24,014 nt of DNA from Burkholderiales bacterium (GTDB lineage Bacteria > Pseudomonadota > Gammaproteobacteria > Burkholderiales > Burkholderiaceae_C). The stretch covers positions 1-24,014 of the forward strand of contig CANHOE010000002.1 of the NCBI GenBank assembly GCA_947462175.1. Reading direction: 5' to 3'. Shown here in pieces: positions 1 to 8,083 of the stretch; position 1 is the first letter of the stretch; each line of letters starts with the position of its first letter. Made by a program: the position numbers and the translations under genes. The notes under the pieces were generated by a model. It worked only from the letters and a program-made list of their open reading frames with translations, did not search any database and was not told the origin of the DNA.

Positions 1-434
1 AGATCCGTCAAGCGCATGTCTGCCACTTCAATCGGGAAGCGGCCGGGGCGGTTGACCTGCCCGAGCACGCTGGCCTGGTTGCCACGCACCTGCAGCACGA
101 CGATCGTGACTTGCGGCTGCTTGACGAAATTGCCGCTGCGCAAGCCATCGCCAATGAGCTTTTCTGCTGCGGTGACACCGAGGCCGCCCAAGCGGATGGT
201 GCCCAGAAGCGGGTAGGTGATGATGCCGGCTTCGGTGATGCGCGTTTCGAGTGTCAGGTCGGGGTTCTGATAGACGCTGATGCGGACGACATCACCAGAG
301 CCGATCTTGTATTCATTGGCGGCTGGCGCCGTGCTGGCGGCAGGCGCAGTCTGCGCTTGCGTCAACGGTGAAATCGAACAGAAGGCAGCTGCGGTGGCTG
401 CCGCCAGCAGCGCCGATTTCAAGGTGTGTTTCAT
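1..434 (-). CDS. epsE: EpsE-like polysaccharide export protein (partial, C-terminus off the left edge)
   Basis: Outer-membrane polysaccharide export protein of the Wza/EpsE type, which would form the periplasmic/outer-membrane exit channel for an exopolysaccharide. The first 144 residues are visible. Residues 1-28 form a signal peptide (MKHTLKSALLAAATAAAF, then an Ala-Gln-rich end). The Poly_export (SLBB-associated) domain starts near residue 41 with YKIGSGDVVRISVYQNPDL, followed by ITYPLLGTIRLGGL and the start of an SLBB-like region (VLGQVNRPGRFPIE, residues 123-136). The ATG shares one base with the epsD stop (TGATG), so the two genes are probably translationally coupled. The epsD-epsE order is typical of exosortase/PEP-CTERM exopolysaccharide loci. 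No lipobox is seen, unlike E. coli Wza. The family is clear; the EpsE subtype rests on the neighbour. Confidence 0.85.
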   Translation of the reverse strand, partial: MKHTLKSALLAAATAAAFCSISPLTQAQTAPAASTAPAANEYKIGSGDVVRISVYQNPDLTLETRITEAGIITYPLLGTIRLGGLGVTAAEKLIGDGLRSGNFVKQPQVTIVVLQVRGNQASVLGQVNRPGRFPIEVADMRLTD

Positions 435-1429
435 CACTTGATGCCCATACCTTTGCTGATGTCGCTGGCACTCAGACCACCCTCGGAAGCGGCCGGGGCC
501 GGTGCAGCGATCGGTGCAGGTGCTGCAGTCGGAGCAGCGGAGGCCGCCTCAGCTGGCGCCTGCGCGAACTTGCCCTCGTATTCGATCTTGGCTGCGGTGC
601 GCAAGGCCTTGATGTCGGATTCGATGAGCTTGCGTTTGGCCTCGTTCAACAAGAACTGCTCAATGGCCGGCTTGGCGCGTGCTTCATCCACCGGCTCGGA
701 GCGCGAGCCCGCGAGAAGCACCACCTGCGCACCGGTGGCCGACGGCAGCAGTACCGCCTGCCCATCATTGAGTTTCGAAAAAGTGTCCAGCAGGTTCAGC
801 GGCAATTGCTCGGCCGGGCGCACCGCCTGGTTGCCCGAGAACCGATAGCCGTTGGCTTTCAGATATTCGACGAAATCGTTGATGCTCTTGGCTGCGCCGA
901 GCTGCTCGCGCAAGGCCGGCATTTGCTCGGGCTTGGCCTCGATGACGATTTCTTGGAGGCTGTAGATGCGTCGAGCCGAGAACAGCGCTGGCTTGGCGTC
1001 GTAGTAGGCCTTGATGTCGGCATCGGTCGGCTTCGAGACAGCTTCACCGGTCTTCTCGATGTAGGCACGCGCAATGATTTCACGCTTGGCGGCTTCCATC
1101 TGCTGAACCACGCGTGGTTCGCGATCGAGCTTCAGCTCTTCGGCTTTCTGTACGGCCAGCTCCTGGTCGATCAGGCGTTCGAGGATCTGCTTGCCGGCGG
1201 CTTCTGCCTGCTCTGGCTGCAGTCCGCGCTGCTGCTGCAGCACGAAGTTGATCTGGTGAACGGTGATCTCTTCCTTGTTGACCTTGGCAGCAGTCTGCGA
1301 GGCGGCTTTTTCTTTCTTCTCACCGCAAGCTGAGAGCAGTACCAGGGAGGCAGCCACTGCCAGCAAGGTGACGCGACCACCGAATCGGCTTTCGCGGTGG
1401 TGGCCGCGTCCGTCAAGACTCGAAATCAT
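434..1429 (-). CDS. epsD: EpsD family peptidyl-prolyl cis-trans isomerase (lipoprotein)
   Basis: SurA/parvulin-like protein of the EpsD family found in exosortase-associated exopolysaccharide loci; it probably assists folding of export proteins in the periplasm. It has 331 residues. A hydrophobic segment (about 20-34) ends in a lipobox, L-S-A-C with Cys35 as the lipidation site, followed by a charged stretch GEKKEKA. The region from about 48 to 130 resembles the SurA N-terminal helical domain (VHQINFVLQQ, LIDQELAVQKAEEL). The part from about 150 to 260 is rotamase-like (ARRIYSLQEIVIEAKPEQ). The C-terminal 50 residues are Ala/Pro-rich and probably flexible. The ATG is preceded by GGAG nine bases upstream. 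The gene opens a minus-strand operon with epsE and has a possible promoter at 1501-1528. Confidence 0.85.
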   Translation of the reverse strand: MISSLDGRGHHRESRFGGRVTLLAVAASLVLLSACGEKKEKAASQTAAKVNKEEITVHQINFVLQQQRGLQPEQAEAAGKQILERLIDQELAVQKAEELKLDREPRVVQQMEAAKREIIARAYIEKTGEAVSKPTDADIKAYYDAKPALFSARRIYSLQEIVIEAKPEQMPALREQLGAAKSINDFVEYLKANGYRFSGNQAVRPAEQLPLNLLDTFSKLNDGQAVLLPSATGAQVVLLAGSRSEPVDEARAKPAIEQFLLNEAKRKLIESDIKALRTAAKIEYEGKFAQAPAEAASAAPTAAPAPIAAPAPAASEGGLSASDISKGMGIK

Positions 1430-1500
1430 TCAGGGTATCTCCAGGGGCTGAGAAATGTGCGGCGTCAAACCGCCGTGGTCGCGACATCAGGTCGCAAACC

Positions 1501-1528
1501 AGTGTAGCCCTGGAGCATGACATTTCAG
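1501..1528 (-). promoter_or_regulatory. candidate sigma-70 promoter for epsD-epsE
   Basis: Read on the minus strand, CTGAAA (1523-1528) and TACACT (1501-1506) are separated by 16 bases, with four of six matches to each consensus. They lie about 70 bases upstream of the epsD ATG. I looked for a sigma-54 -24/-12 element, which often drives PEP-CTERM-linked genes, and saw none that was convincing. The 183-base gap between ubiE and epsD holds nothing else except a short dyad, GCGAC-N5-GTCGC. Confidence 0.3.
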
Positions 1529-1612
1529 CTACCCCGGAACGCGGGCGAAGCTATATGGCAATGCGGAAAAACGTGAATATGTAGCAGTCTGTAAGTGTGT
1601 AACTGCCGTTAC

Positions 1613-2344
1613 TCAGCATTTGATGCCGACATGCAGCGCGACGATGCCCGCGCTGAGGTTATGCACATCGACGTGGGCGAATCCGGCGACCTTCATCATG
1701 GCCTTCAGCGCGTCCTGATCGGGGTGCATGCGGATCGACTCGGCAAGGTAGCGGTAGCTGTCGGCATCGTCGGCGACCCACTGGCCGATCTGTGGCAGCA
1801 CCTTGAATGAATACCAGTCGTAGACTTTCTCGAGCGGCTTCGCGACTTTCGAGAACTCAAGCACCAGGAGCTTGCCGCCTGGGCGCAGCACGCGGTTCAT
1901 CTCGGCCAGGGCGCGGTCCTTGTGAGTCATGTTGCGCAAGCCGAAGGCGACCGACACCAGATCGAAGGTGTTGGCAGCGAACGGCAGCGTCTCGGCATCG
2001 CACAGTGCGGTGGGCAGCAGTACGCCAGAGTCGGTGAGACGATCGCGCCCTTGGCGCAACATGGCTTCGTTGATGTCGGTGTGCACCACGGTGCCACTGG
2101 CGCCGACCTTCTTGTGGAACGCTGCCGCGAGGTCGCCGGTGCCACCGGCAATGTCGAGCACGCGGTCCCCGGGCCGTGCATTCGCCACGGCGATGGTGTA
2201 GGTCTTCCAGGCGCGGTGCAGGCCCATCGACATCAGGTCGTTCATGACGTCGTAGCGCGAGGCCACCGAGTCGAACACGCCTCGAACACGGCGGGCCTTC
2301 TGGGACTCGTCGACCGACTTGAAACCGAAATGGGTGTTGCTCAC
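1613..2344 (-). CDS. ubiE: UbiE, demethylubiquinone/demethylmenaquinone C-methyltransferase
   Basis: SAM-dependent C-methyltransferase of ubiquinone (and menaquinone) biosynthesis, acting on the membrane-bound benzoquinol intermediate. It has 243 residues, a normal length. The UbiE signature YDVMNDLMSMGLHRAWK lies at 31-47. The SAM-binding motif I is LDIAGGTGD (63-71). The second UbiE signature, RNMTHKDRALAEMNRVLRPG, covers 137-156. The start is a GTG giving MSNTHFGF, the usual beginning of this family in Burkholderiales, with AAGG six bases upstream. It is the last gene of a HIT-DUF971-ubiE run; only 19 bases separate it from the DUF971 stop, so co-transcription is likely. Its product, ubiquinone, feeds the bc1 complex encoded further right in the window. 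Confidence 0.96.
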   Translation of the reverse strand: MSNTHFGFKSVDESQKARRVRGVFDSVASRYDVMNDLMSMGLHRAWKTYTIAVANARPGDRVLDIAGGTGDLAAAFHKKVGASGTVVHTDINEAMLRQGRDRLTDSGVLLPTALCDAETLPFAANTFDLVSVAFGLRNMTHKDRALAEMNRVLRPGGKLLVLEFSKVAKPLEKVYDWYSFKVLPQIGQWVADDADSYRYLAESIRMHPDQDALKAMMKVAGFAHVDVHNLSAGIVALHVGIKC

Positions 2345-2363
2345 GGCGTGCCTTGGTGTGTGT

Positions 2364-2777
2364 TCAGTGGCTGCTGCAGGCCGAGCCGGCAGGTGCGTTC
2401 ATCTGCGCGTCGCGGCTCATGCCGGCTGCGGCGAGGCGTTCTTCGTACTGCTTCCACAGCTCGGCCTGCTGCGAGCCGAGAAAGTGCAGGTAGTCCCAGG
2501 AGTAGATGCCAGTGTTGTGCCCGTCGGAGAAGGTGGGCAGCACCGCGTAGTTGCCGACGGGCTCCAGAGCCACCACGACGACGTCGCGCTTGCCGGTTTG
2601 CAGCACCTCCTGGCCAGGCCCATGGCCTTTCACCTCGGCAGACGGCGAGTACACCCGCATCAACTCGAAAGGGATGCGGAAATCGCTGCCGTCGGCGAAC
2701 CCGATCTCGAGCACGCGTGACTGCTGGTGCACGGTAACGCCGGTGGGTTGTGGGGTGCTGGCAGTGAGTCCGGCCAT
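2364..2777 (-). CDS. DUF971 domain protein (gamma-butyrobetaine hydroxylase N-terminal-like)
   Basis: Small stand-alone DUF971 protein of 137 residues; the exact role is unknown. The same fold forms the N-terminal domain of gamma-butyrobetaine hydroxylase. Typical features are VHQQSRVLEIGFADG near the N-terminus, FRIPFELMRVYSPSAEV, the GHGPGQ segment, and the C-terminal IYSWDYLHFLG, which resembles the conserved GIYSWDYL block of the family. The C-terminus adds a Cys- and His-containing tail (SACSSH). I chose the ATG at 2777 (MAGLTAST), because an upstream in-frame start at 2861 would overlap the HIT gene and add residues unlike the family. The Shine-Dalgarno sequence is weak. It sits between the HIT gene and ubiE in the same orientation, an arrangement common in betaproteobacteria. 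Confidence 0.9.
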   Translation of the reverse strand: MAGLTASTPQPTGVTVHQQSRVLEIGFADGSDFRIPFELMRVYSPSAEVKGHGPGQEVLQTGKRDVVVVALEPVGNYAVLPTFSDGHNTGIYSWDYLHFLGSQQAELWKQYEERLAAAGMSRDAQMNAPAGSACSSH

Positions 2778-2841
2778 GGTGAGGGCTTTTGCGCTGGGGA
2801 TCGTCGCAGTGTATCGAAGGGCCAATGGGGAAGGACGGTGC

Positions 2842-3291
2842 TCACGCGCACTGGAAAGCATGCTGCAGGGCCGCCTTCATGTGTGCATCCAGCTCGTTGA
2901 GCCCGATCTTCAGCAAGCTGCTGGCGTCTGCCTGCTCACGCTGCGGTACACCCCAGACCGGCTGCGGAAAGTGGCTGTCGGCCTCGAAGCGCGCAATCAC
3001 ATGCCAGTGCAGGTGCGGCACCACGTTTCCCAAAGCGGCGAGGTTGATCTTGGCGGGCTGCAGCGCGGTGATCAAGACCTGTTCCACGGTGCAAACCACT
3101 TCCATGCATTCGCTGCGCTGCGCAGACGACAACGCACTGAATTCGGAAACATGCTCGTTCCACACGACGCGGTAGAACGCCGGGAAGGCCGCATCTTCGG
3201 CGCGGATCACTCGCCACTGCTGGCTGCGAGCGATCAGGACCCCGCCTGCCTCAGCGCACAGCGGGCAGCTGGTTGGCATGAGCGTGGTCAC
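2842..3291 (-). CDS. HIT family protein (histidine triad hydrolase)
   Basis: Histidine-triad nucleotide-binding protein of 149 residues, probably a cytosolic hydrolase of nucleotide phosphates or phosphoramidates; the substrate cannot be told from sequence. The triad H-x-H-x-H is at 93, 95 and 97 (HLHWHVI), preceded by KINLAALGNVVP (81-92), which fits the family strand that contacts the nucleotide. An N-terminal CPLC (residues 9-12) resembles the zinc-linked cysteine pair of some HIT proteins. The start is GTG (MTTLMPTS); an internal ATG four codons later (MPTSCPLC) is also possible. It is the first gene of the HIT-DUF971-ubiE run and lies beyond the terminator of the PEP-CTERM gene, so it probably has its own promoter, which I could not place. 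Confidence 0.9.
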   Translation of the reverse strand: MTTLMPTSCPLCAEAGGVLIARSQQWRVIRAEDAAFPAFYRVVWNEHVSEFSALSSAQRSECMEVVCTVEQVLITALQPAKINLAALGNVVPHLHWHVIARFEADSHFPQPVWGVPQREQADASSLLKIGLNELDAHMKAALQHAFQCA

Positions 3292-3352
3292 GAATCAAGT
3301 CTCTCTTGAAGTGTCATCAAGCTTGGCACACGCCCACTCCTCAGTACCAATG

Positions 3353-3377
3353 AAAAAGGCGGTGCATTTGCACCGCC
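3353..3377 (-). terminator. rho-independent terminator of the PEP-CTERM gene
   Basis: A perfect 8-bp stem, GGCGGTGC (3358-3365) and GCACCGCC (3370-3377), with a 4-base loop. On the minus strand it is followed at once by five T residues (3353-3357). It lies 45 bases beyond the PEP-CTERM stop codon and should isolate that gene from the HIT operon. Confidence 0.85.
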
Positions 3378-3389
3378 CTCGTTTTAGCA

Positions 3390-3409
3390 GAGTTGCTGTT
3401 CAGCAACTC
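3390..3409. repeat. second hairpin between PEP-CTERM stop and terminator
   Basis: Perfect 8-bp inverted repeat GAGTTGCT-GTTC-AGCAACTC. On the minus-strand transcript it comes before the terminator hairpin and lacks a T-run of its own, so it would be a tandem structure in the 3' untranslated region. It might protect the mRNA end; that role is inference. Confidence 0.6.
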
Positions 3410-3422
3410 GCGGCTATCAGTA

Positions 3423-3908
3423 TCAGCTTTGCTTGCGGCGTGAAGCCATGAAGCCGATCACGCCAAGACCAGCCAGCATCAGAGCGTAGGTTTCTGGTTC
3501 AGGAATCGGAGCTGTCTCAGCAACGAAACCGCCAGCGTAGAAACCGCCAGTCTCACCCGTTGCGAAGCCCAACACGTTCAAAGCGTAAGAGCCCGCGGAC
3601 AGGCCACTGAAACTGAATCCGGTCGACGGGGTGGAGTCGGAGCCGATCACAGCAAATGAGGCGTCCTGCAACGTGACCGTCAGGCCCAGGATGTTGTACG
3701 GCCCGAAGTTAACGGCCACAACATTGCCTGACAGGCTACCCGGATCTGCCAGCGTGAACGAGAACACGTCCTGGAAGATGCCAGACGGCACGATATTGCT
3801 GACGGCAATCGGGGTGTCATCGATTGTGCCTAGGGCGCCGGGGCCCACTGCAAATGCGGAACCGCTGACGACCATGACGGCCGCTGCAGCGATGTGCTTG
3901 AGTTTCAT
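3423..3908 (-). CDS. FxDxF family PEP-CTERM sorting domain protein
   Basis: Small secreted protein (161 residues) carrying a PEP-CTERM sorting signal. The N-terminus is a signal peptide (MKLKHIAAAAVMVVSGSAFA, residues 1-20). An F-x-D-x-F motif (FQDVF, 45-49) marks the FxDxF subfamily, whose middle region is beta-rich. The C-terminus is a classic sorting signal: PEPE at 136-139, then a hydrophobic helix (YALMLAGLGVIGFMA) and a basic end (SRRKQS). An exosortase is expected to cleave it at the surface or periplasmic face. The start has AGGAG at the proper spacing (3917-3921). It is monocistronic, with its own terminator. The EpsD/EpsE genes in the window fit an exosortase-type exopolysaccharide system. 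Function beyond sorting is unknown. Its base composition looks less GC-rich than its neighbours. Confidence 0.9.
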   Translation of the reverse strand: MKLKHIAAAAVMVVSGSAFAVGPGALGTIDDTPIAVSNIVPSGIFQDVFSFTLADPGSLSGNVVAVNFGPYNILGLTVTLQDASFAVIGSDSTPSTGFSFSGLSAGSYALNVLGFATGETGGFYAGGFVAETAPIPEPETYALMLAGLGVIGFMASRRKQS

Positions 3909-3974
3909 TGAGCGTACTCCTGAGGAAGGGTTAGAGGCAAAGCAACCGATTTCTCAGCGCTGATCTGGTTGTAC

Positions 3975-4020
3975 GGGAATACCCAAGCCGCGGGCACCCT
4001 CCATTCGCGGGGGTAACCCC
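3975..4020. promoter_or_regulatory. dyads upstream of the PEP-CTERM gene
   Basis: Two G/C-armed dyads lie 70-110 bases upstream of the PEP-CTERM start: GGGAATACCC (3975-3984) and GGGGT-A-ACCCC (4010-4020). They could be operator sites for a regulator of the PEP-CTERM gene. No clear -35/-10 or sigma-54 element accompanies them, so this is only a candidate. Confidence 0.3.
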
Positions 4021-4132
4021 AAACAACCGTAACAAAAGGCTGCTATGAAGTCGGCCGCACGGGACAGCAGAGCCGGGGCAGGTCATGCCGCGTAAAGGCA
4101 TGTCGACACCATCGCGCGACCACTGGCCGCCT

Positions 4133-7100
4133 TTACACCAGCACCCGCTCGATACCGCCCTGGTTGGCACGCGCGACGTACTCCGGCATCCAGTCGGGGC
4201 CGAGCAGCTGGTTGGCCATCTCGACGACGATGTAATCCGCTTCGAGCAGGCCGTTCTGCAAGTCCCCGGTGTAGCGGCTGAGCCCTTGCAGGCAGCTCGG
4301 GCAGGAGGTGAGCACCTTGACCGCACCGGTTTCGGCCACTGCACCAGTCTTGCGCAGCGCGGCCTCGTCCTTGCGGAGTTCCTCTTCCTTGCGGAAGCGG
4401 ATCTGAGTGCTGATGTCGGGGCGCGTCACGCCCAGTGTGCCGCTTTCGCCGCAGCAGCGCTTGGCGTCGATGACGTTCGCGCCGAGCAGGCCCTTGACCG
4501 TCTTCATCGGTTCCTGCAGCTTCATCGGGCTGTGGCAGGGATCGTGATACAGGTAGCCGCCCTGCCCTGGCAAGGTGATGTTCTTCTCGAGCAGGTATTC
4601 GTGGATGTCGATGATCCGGCAGCCGGGGAAGATCTTGTCGAACTGGTAGCCCTGCAGCTGGTCGTAGCAGGTGCCGCAGCTGACCACCACCGTCTTGATG
4701 TCGAGGTAATTCAGCGTGTTGGCAACACGGTGGAACAGCACCCGGTTGTCGGTGATGATCTTGTCGGCCTTGTCGAACTGGCCGCTGCCGCGCTGCGGGT
4801 AGCCACAGCACAGATAGCCAGGTGGCAGCACCGTCTGCACGCCGGCATGCCACAGCATCGCCTGCGTGGCCAGGCCCACCTGCGAGAACAGTCGCTCCGA
4901 ACCGCAGCCCGGGAAATAGAACACCGCTTCGGTCTCGGACGTGGTCGTGGCCGGGTTCCGGATGATCGGGACGTAGTCCTTGTCCTCGATGTCAAGCAAG
5001 GCGCGCGCCGTCTTCTTTGGCAGGCCGCCGGGCAGCTTCTTGTTGATGAAGTGGATGACCTGTTCCTTGATCGGCGCGGTGCCGACCGTGGCCGGCGGCA
5101 GTGCCGTCTGCTTGCGGGCCAGACGCTGCAACAGGTCGTTCGCCAGGCGCTGCGCCTTGAAGCCGATGCCGACCATCGCGCCACGCATCAGGTTGATCGT
5201 CTGCGGGTTGGTCGCGTTGAGGAAGGTCATCGCGACCGCGTTGCCCGGGCGGAAGCTCTTCTTGCCCATCTTGCGCAACAGGTTGCGCATGTTCATCGAC
5301 ACCTCGCCGAAGTCGATCTTGACCGGGCACGGGCTCAGGCACTTGTGGCACACGGTGCAGTGGTCGGCGACGTCTTCGAACTCTTCCCAATGACGCAGGC
5401 TGATGCCGCGGCGGGTCTGCTCCTCGTACAGGAAGGCCTCGACCAGCAGCGAGGTCGCGAGGATCTTGTTGCGCGGGCTGTACAGCAGGTTGGCGCGCGG
5501 CACATGGGTGGCGCACACCGGCTTGCACTTGCCGCAGCGCAGGCAGTCCTTGACGCTGTCGGCGATGGCGCCGATGTCGCTCTGCTGCATGATCAGTGAC
5601 TCGTGGCCCATCAGCCCGAAGCTCGGCGTGTAGGCCTGGCTCAGGTCCGACGGCCGCAACTCAGCGGCGCTGCCGAGTTCGGCCACATCGGCGCGGCCCA
5701 CGCCGCCCCGGATCAGCTTGCCCTTGTTGAAGCGGCCTTGGGGATCGACGCGCTGCTTGTAGGCGGCGAAGTCGGCCAGCTCGGCGTCGGTCATGAATTC
5801 GAGCTTGGTGATGCCGATGCCATGCTCGCCGGAGATCACGCCATCGAGCCGGCGCGCCAGGTTCATGATGCGCGTGACCGCTTCGTGCGCGGTCTGCAGC
5901 ATCTCGTAGTCGTCGCTGTTGACGGGGATGTTGGTGTGCACATTGCCGTCGCCGGCATGCATGTGCAGCGCGATCCAGACCCGGCCGTGCAGCACTTCCT
6001 TGTGGATCGCCTGACAGGCGTCGATGACCGGCGAGAGCGCGGCACCGGCAAAGATGGTCTGCAGCGGTGCGCGAACCTGCTGCTTCCACGACGCACGCAG
6101 CGTGTGGTCCTGCAGCTTCTGGAAGTAGCTGGGTTCGCCCACCCCGGTGTCGAGGTGCGTCATCCAGTGCTGCCACAGCGCACGCACCTCGTCGATCAGC
6201 GTGAGCGCCTGCTGCACGCGGTCTTCGAGCAACTCGGCCGACGGGATGTCGACCGCATCGTCGCCCTTGCCCAGCGGCAACTGGCCCTTGCGGAAGAAGG
6301 CCTCCAGCGCGTCGAGCAGCGCCAGCTTGTTGCGCAGGCTGAGCTCGATGTTGATGCGCTCGATGCCTTCGGTGTACTCGCCCATGCGCGGCAGCGGGAT
6401 CACCACGTCCTCGTTGACCTTGAAGGCGTTGGTGTGCTTGCTGATCGCCGCGGTGCGCTTGCGATCGAGCCAGAACTTCTTGCGCGCCTCGGGGCTGACC
6501 GCAACGAAACCCTCGCCGGCACGGCTGTTCGCGATGCGGATTACTTCGCTGGTGGCTCGCGCGACCACGTCGGCATCGTCGCCGGCGATGTCGCCGAACA
6601 GCACCATCTTCGGCAGGCCGTTGGCGTTGGCACCCACATGCGCACGCTTGCTCTTGGTGGCGTAGCCAACCGCCTTCAGGTAGCGGTCGTCGAGGTGCTC
6701 GAGGCCTGCGAGCACCGCGCCACCGGCTTTCGCCTGGGCGAACATGTAGTCCTTGATCTCGACGATGCTGGGCACCGCGTCCTTCGCGTTGCCGAAGAAT
6801 TCCAGGCACACGGTGCGGATGTGCGCCGGCATCTTGTGGACGATCCAGCGCGCGCTGGTGATGAGGCCGTCGCAGCCTTCCTTCTGGATGCCCGGCAGAC
6901 CAGCGAGGAACTTGTCGGTCACGTCCTTGCCCAGGCCTTCCTTGCGGAAGGTGGCGCCGGGGATGTCGAGCCGCTCGGTGCGCTCCAGCGTCTTGCCGCT
7001 GGCGTCGAAGTACTTCAGCTCGAAGCTCGCGACCGGGGCGTCGTGGATCTTGCCGAGGTTGTGGTTCAGGCGCGTGACTTCGAGCCACTTGGCCTCGGGC

Positions 7101-8074
7101 GTGACCATGCGCCATGAAGCGAGGTTGTCGAGCGCGGTGCCCCACAGCACGGCCTTCTTGCCGCCGGCATTCATCGCGATGTTGCCGCCGATGCAGCTGG
7201 CCTCGGCCGAGGTCGGGTCGACCGCGAACACGTAGCCGCCGCGCTCGGCCGCATCGGCCACGCGCTGCGTGACGACGCCGGCTTCGCTCCACACCGTGGC
7301 CACGGGCTGCTCGATGCCGGGCAGCTGGCGCATCTCGACCTCGCTCATCGCCTCGAGCTTCTCGGTGTTGATGACCGCGCTGCTCCAGGTCAGCGGGATC
7401 GCGCCACCCGTGTAACCGGTACCGCCGCCACGCGGGATGATGGTCAGGCCGAGCTCGACGCAGCCCTTGACCAGTGCGGCCATCTCGGCTTCGGTGTCGG
7501 GCATGAGCACGACGAAGGGGTACTCGACACGCCAGTCGGTGGCGTCGGTGACATGTGACACGCGCGACAGCGCATCGAACTTGACGTTGTCGGCCGCAGT
7601 GCAGCGGCGCAGCGTCTTGGTCGCGCGTCTGCGCAGGCGGGCTACTTCGTCGAACTGGTCGGCAAAGCGCTGGACCGCAGCCTTCGCGCAGGTGATCAAT
7701 TCGTTGACTTCAGTGTGGTGCGCTCCGTCGCTGGGCTTGGCCCGCGCCTCCACCTCGCTGAGCCGGTGGTGCAGCGCGTCGATCAGCAACTTGCGACGCT
7801 TCGGGTTGTCGAGCAGGTCGTCCTGCAGGTAGGGGTTGCGCTGCACCACCCAGATGTCGCCGAGCACCTCGTAGAGCATGCGCGCCGAACGACCTGTCTG
7901 GCGCTCGCCGCGCAGCCGGCCCAGCAGTTCCCAGGCACGCGCGCCGAGCAGCCGCAGCACGATCTCGCGATCAGAGAACGAGGTGTAGTTGTACGGAATC
8001 TCGCGCAGGCGAGGCGAGCCGGTTTCGGCGCGGGTCGCAGACACCAATTCGGTCAGGGACGTGGGTGCGTTCAT
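4133..8074 (-). CDS. DUF3683-type FAD-linked oxidase/Fe-S oxidoreductase fusion (GlcD-GlcF-like)
   Basis: A 1313-residue flavoprotein that joins a GlcD-like D-2-hydroxyacid dehydrogenase half to a GlcF-like iron-sulfur half. Residues 1-150 match the DUF3683 N-terminal extension. The FAD-binding part has PRGGGTGYTGGAIP (214-227). The FAD-oxidase C-terminal domain has HMHAGDGNVHTNIPV near 705 and SGEHGIGITK. Two Cys-rich 4Fe-4S motifs, CLRCGKCKPVC (about 842) and CTVCHKCLSPCP (about 905), follow. Then come two CCG-type repeats (LCCGYP near 1090, CCGESG near 1208, SCPSC near 1256). It probably oxidises a D-2-hydroxy acid such as D-lactate, glycolate or D-2-hydroxyglutarate and passes electrons to the quinone pool. 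E. coli YdiJ has the same architecture. The substrate cannot be read from sequence. It appears monocistronic; the ATG has no clear Shine-Dalgarno. Confidence 0.93.
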   Translation of the reverse strand: MNAPTSLTELVSATRAETGSPRLREIPYNYTSFSDREIVLRLLGARAWELLGRLRGERQTGRSARMLYEVLGDIWVVQRNPYLQDDLLDNPKRRKLLIDALHHRLSEVEARAKPSDGAHHTEVNELITCAKAAVQRFADQFDEVARLRRRATKTLRRCTAADNVKFDALSRVSHVTDATDWRVEYPFVVLMPDTEAEMAALVKGCVELGLTIIPRGGGTGYTGGAIPLTWSSAVINTEKLEAMSEVEMRQLPGIEQPVATVWSEAGVVTQRVADAAERGGYVFAVDPTSAEASCIGGNIAMNAGGKKAVLWGTALDNLASWRMVTPEAKWLEVTRLNHNLGKIHDAPVASFELKYFDASGKTLERTERLDIPGATFRKEGLGKDVTDKFLAGLPGIQKEGCDGLITSARWIVHKMPAHIRTVCLEFFGNAKDAVPSIVEIKDYMFAQAKAGGAVLAGLEHLDDRYLKAVGYATKSKRAHVGANANGLPKMVLFGDIAGDDADVVARATSEVIRIANSRAGEGFVAVSPEARKKFWLDRKRTAAISKHTNAFKVNEDVVIPLPRMGEYTEGIERINIELSLRNKLALLDALEAFFRKGQLPLGKGDDAVDIPSAELLEDRVQQALTLIDEVRALWQHWMTHLDTGVGEPSYFQKLQDHTLRASWKQQVRAPLQTIFAGAALSPVIDACQAIHKEVLHGRVWIALHMHAGDGNVHTNIPVNSDDYEMLQTAHEAVTRIMNLARRLDGVISGEHGIGITKLEFMTDAELADFAAYKQRVDPQGRFNKGKLIRGGVGRADVAELGSAAELRPSDLSQAYTPSFGLMGHESLIMQQSDIGAIADSVKDCLRCGKCKPVCATHVPRANLLYSPRNKILATSLLVEAFLYEEQTRRGISLRHWEEFEDVADHCTVCHKCLSPCPVKIDFGEVSMNMRNLLRKMGKKSFRPGNAVAMTFLNATNPQTINLMRGAMVGIGFKAQRLANDLLQRLARKQTALPPATVGTAPIKEQVIHFINKKLPGGLPKKTARALLDIEDKDYVPIIRNPATTTSETEAVFYFPGCGSERLFSQVGLATQAMLWHAGVQTVLPPGYLCCGYPQRGSGQFDKADKIITDNRVLFHRVANTLNYLDIKTVVVSCGTCYDQLQGYQFDKIFPGCRIIDIHEYLLEKNITLPGQGGYLYHDPCHSPMKLQEPMKTVKGLLGANVIDAKRCCGESGTLGVTRPDISTQIRFRKEEELRKDEAALRKTGAVAETGAVKVLTSCPSCLQGLSRYTGDLQNGLLEADYIVVEMANQLLGPDWMPEYVARANQGGIERVLV

Positions 8075-8083
8075 GGATGATGC

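Noticed and set aside
368..1333. Plus-strand open frame of 321 codons opposite epsD
   Set aside because: epsD has a lipobox, family motifs and a ribosome site; the opposite frame has none.
1575..1612. Terminator after ubiE from GCAGT...ACTGC
   Set aside because: A five-pair stem with a long loop and no T-run directly behind it.
1430..1612. Sigma-54 (-24/-12) promoter for epsD
   Set aside because: No TGGC-N8-TTGC-like pair with correct spacing was seen.
4084..4102. Hairpin CATGCC-N7-GGCATG as terminator of the FAD oxidoreductase gene
   Set aside because: Only six pairs and no T-run on the minus strand; too weak to call.
4085..5599. Long plus-strand open frame (504 codons) opposite the FAD oxidoreductase
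   Set aside because: It is antisense to a well-conserved gene, has a His/Arg/Ala-biased composition typical of a high-GC shadow frame, and matches no family.
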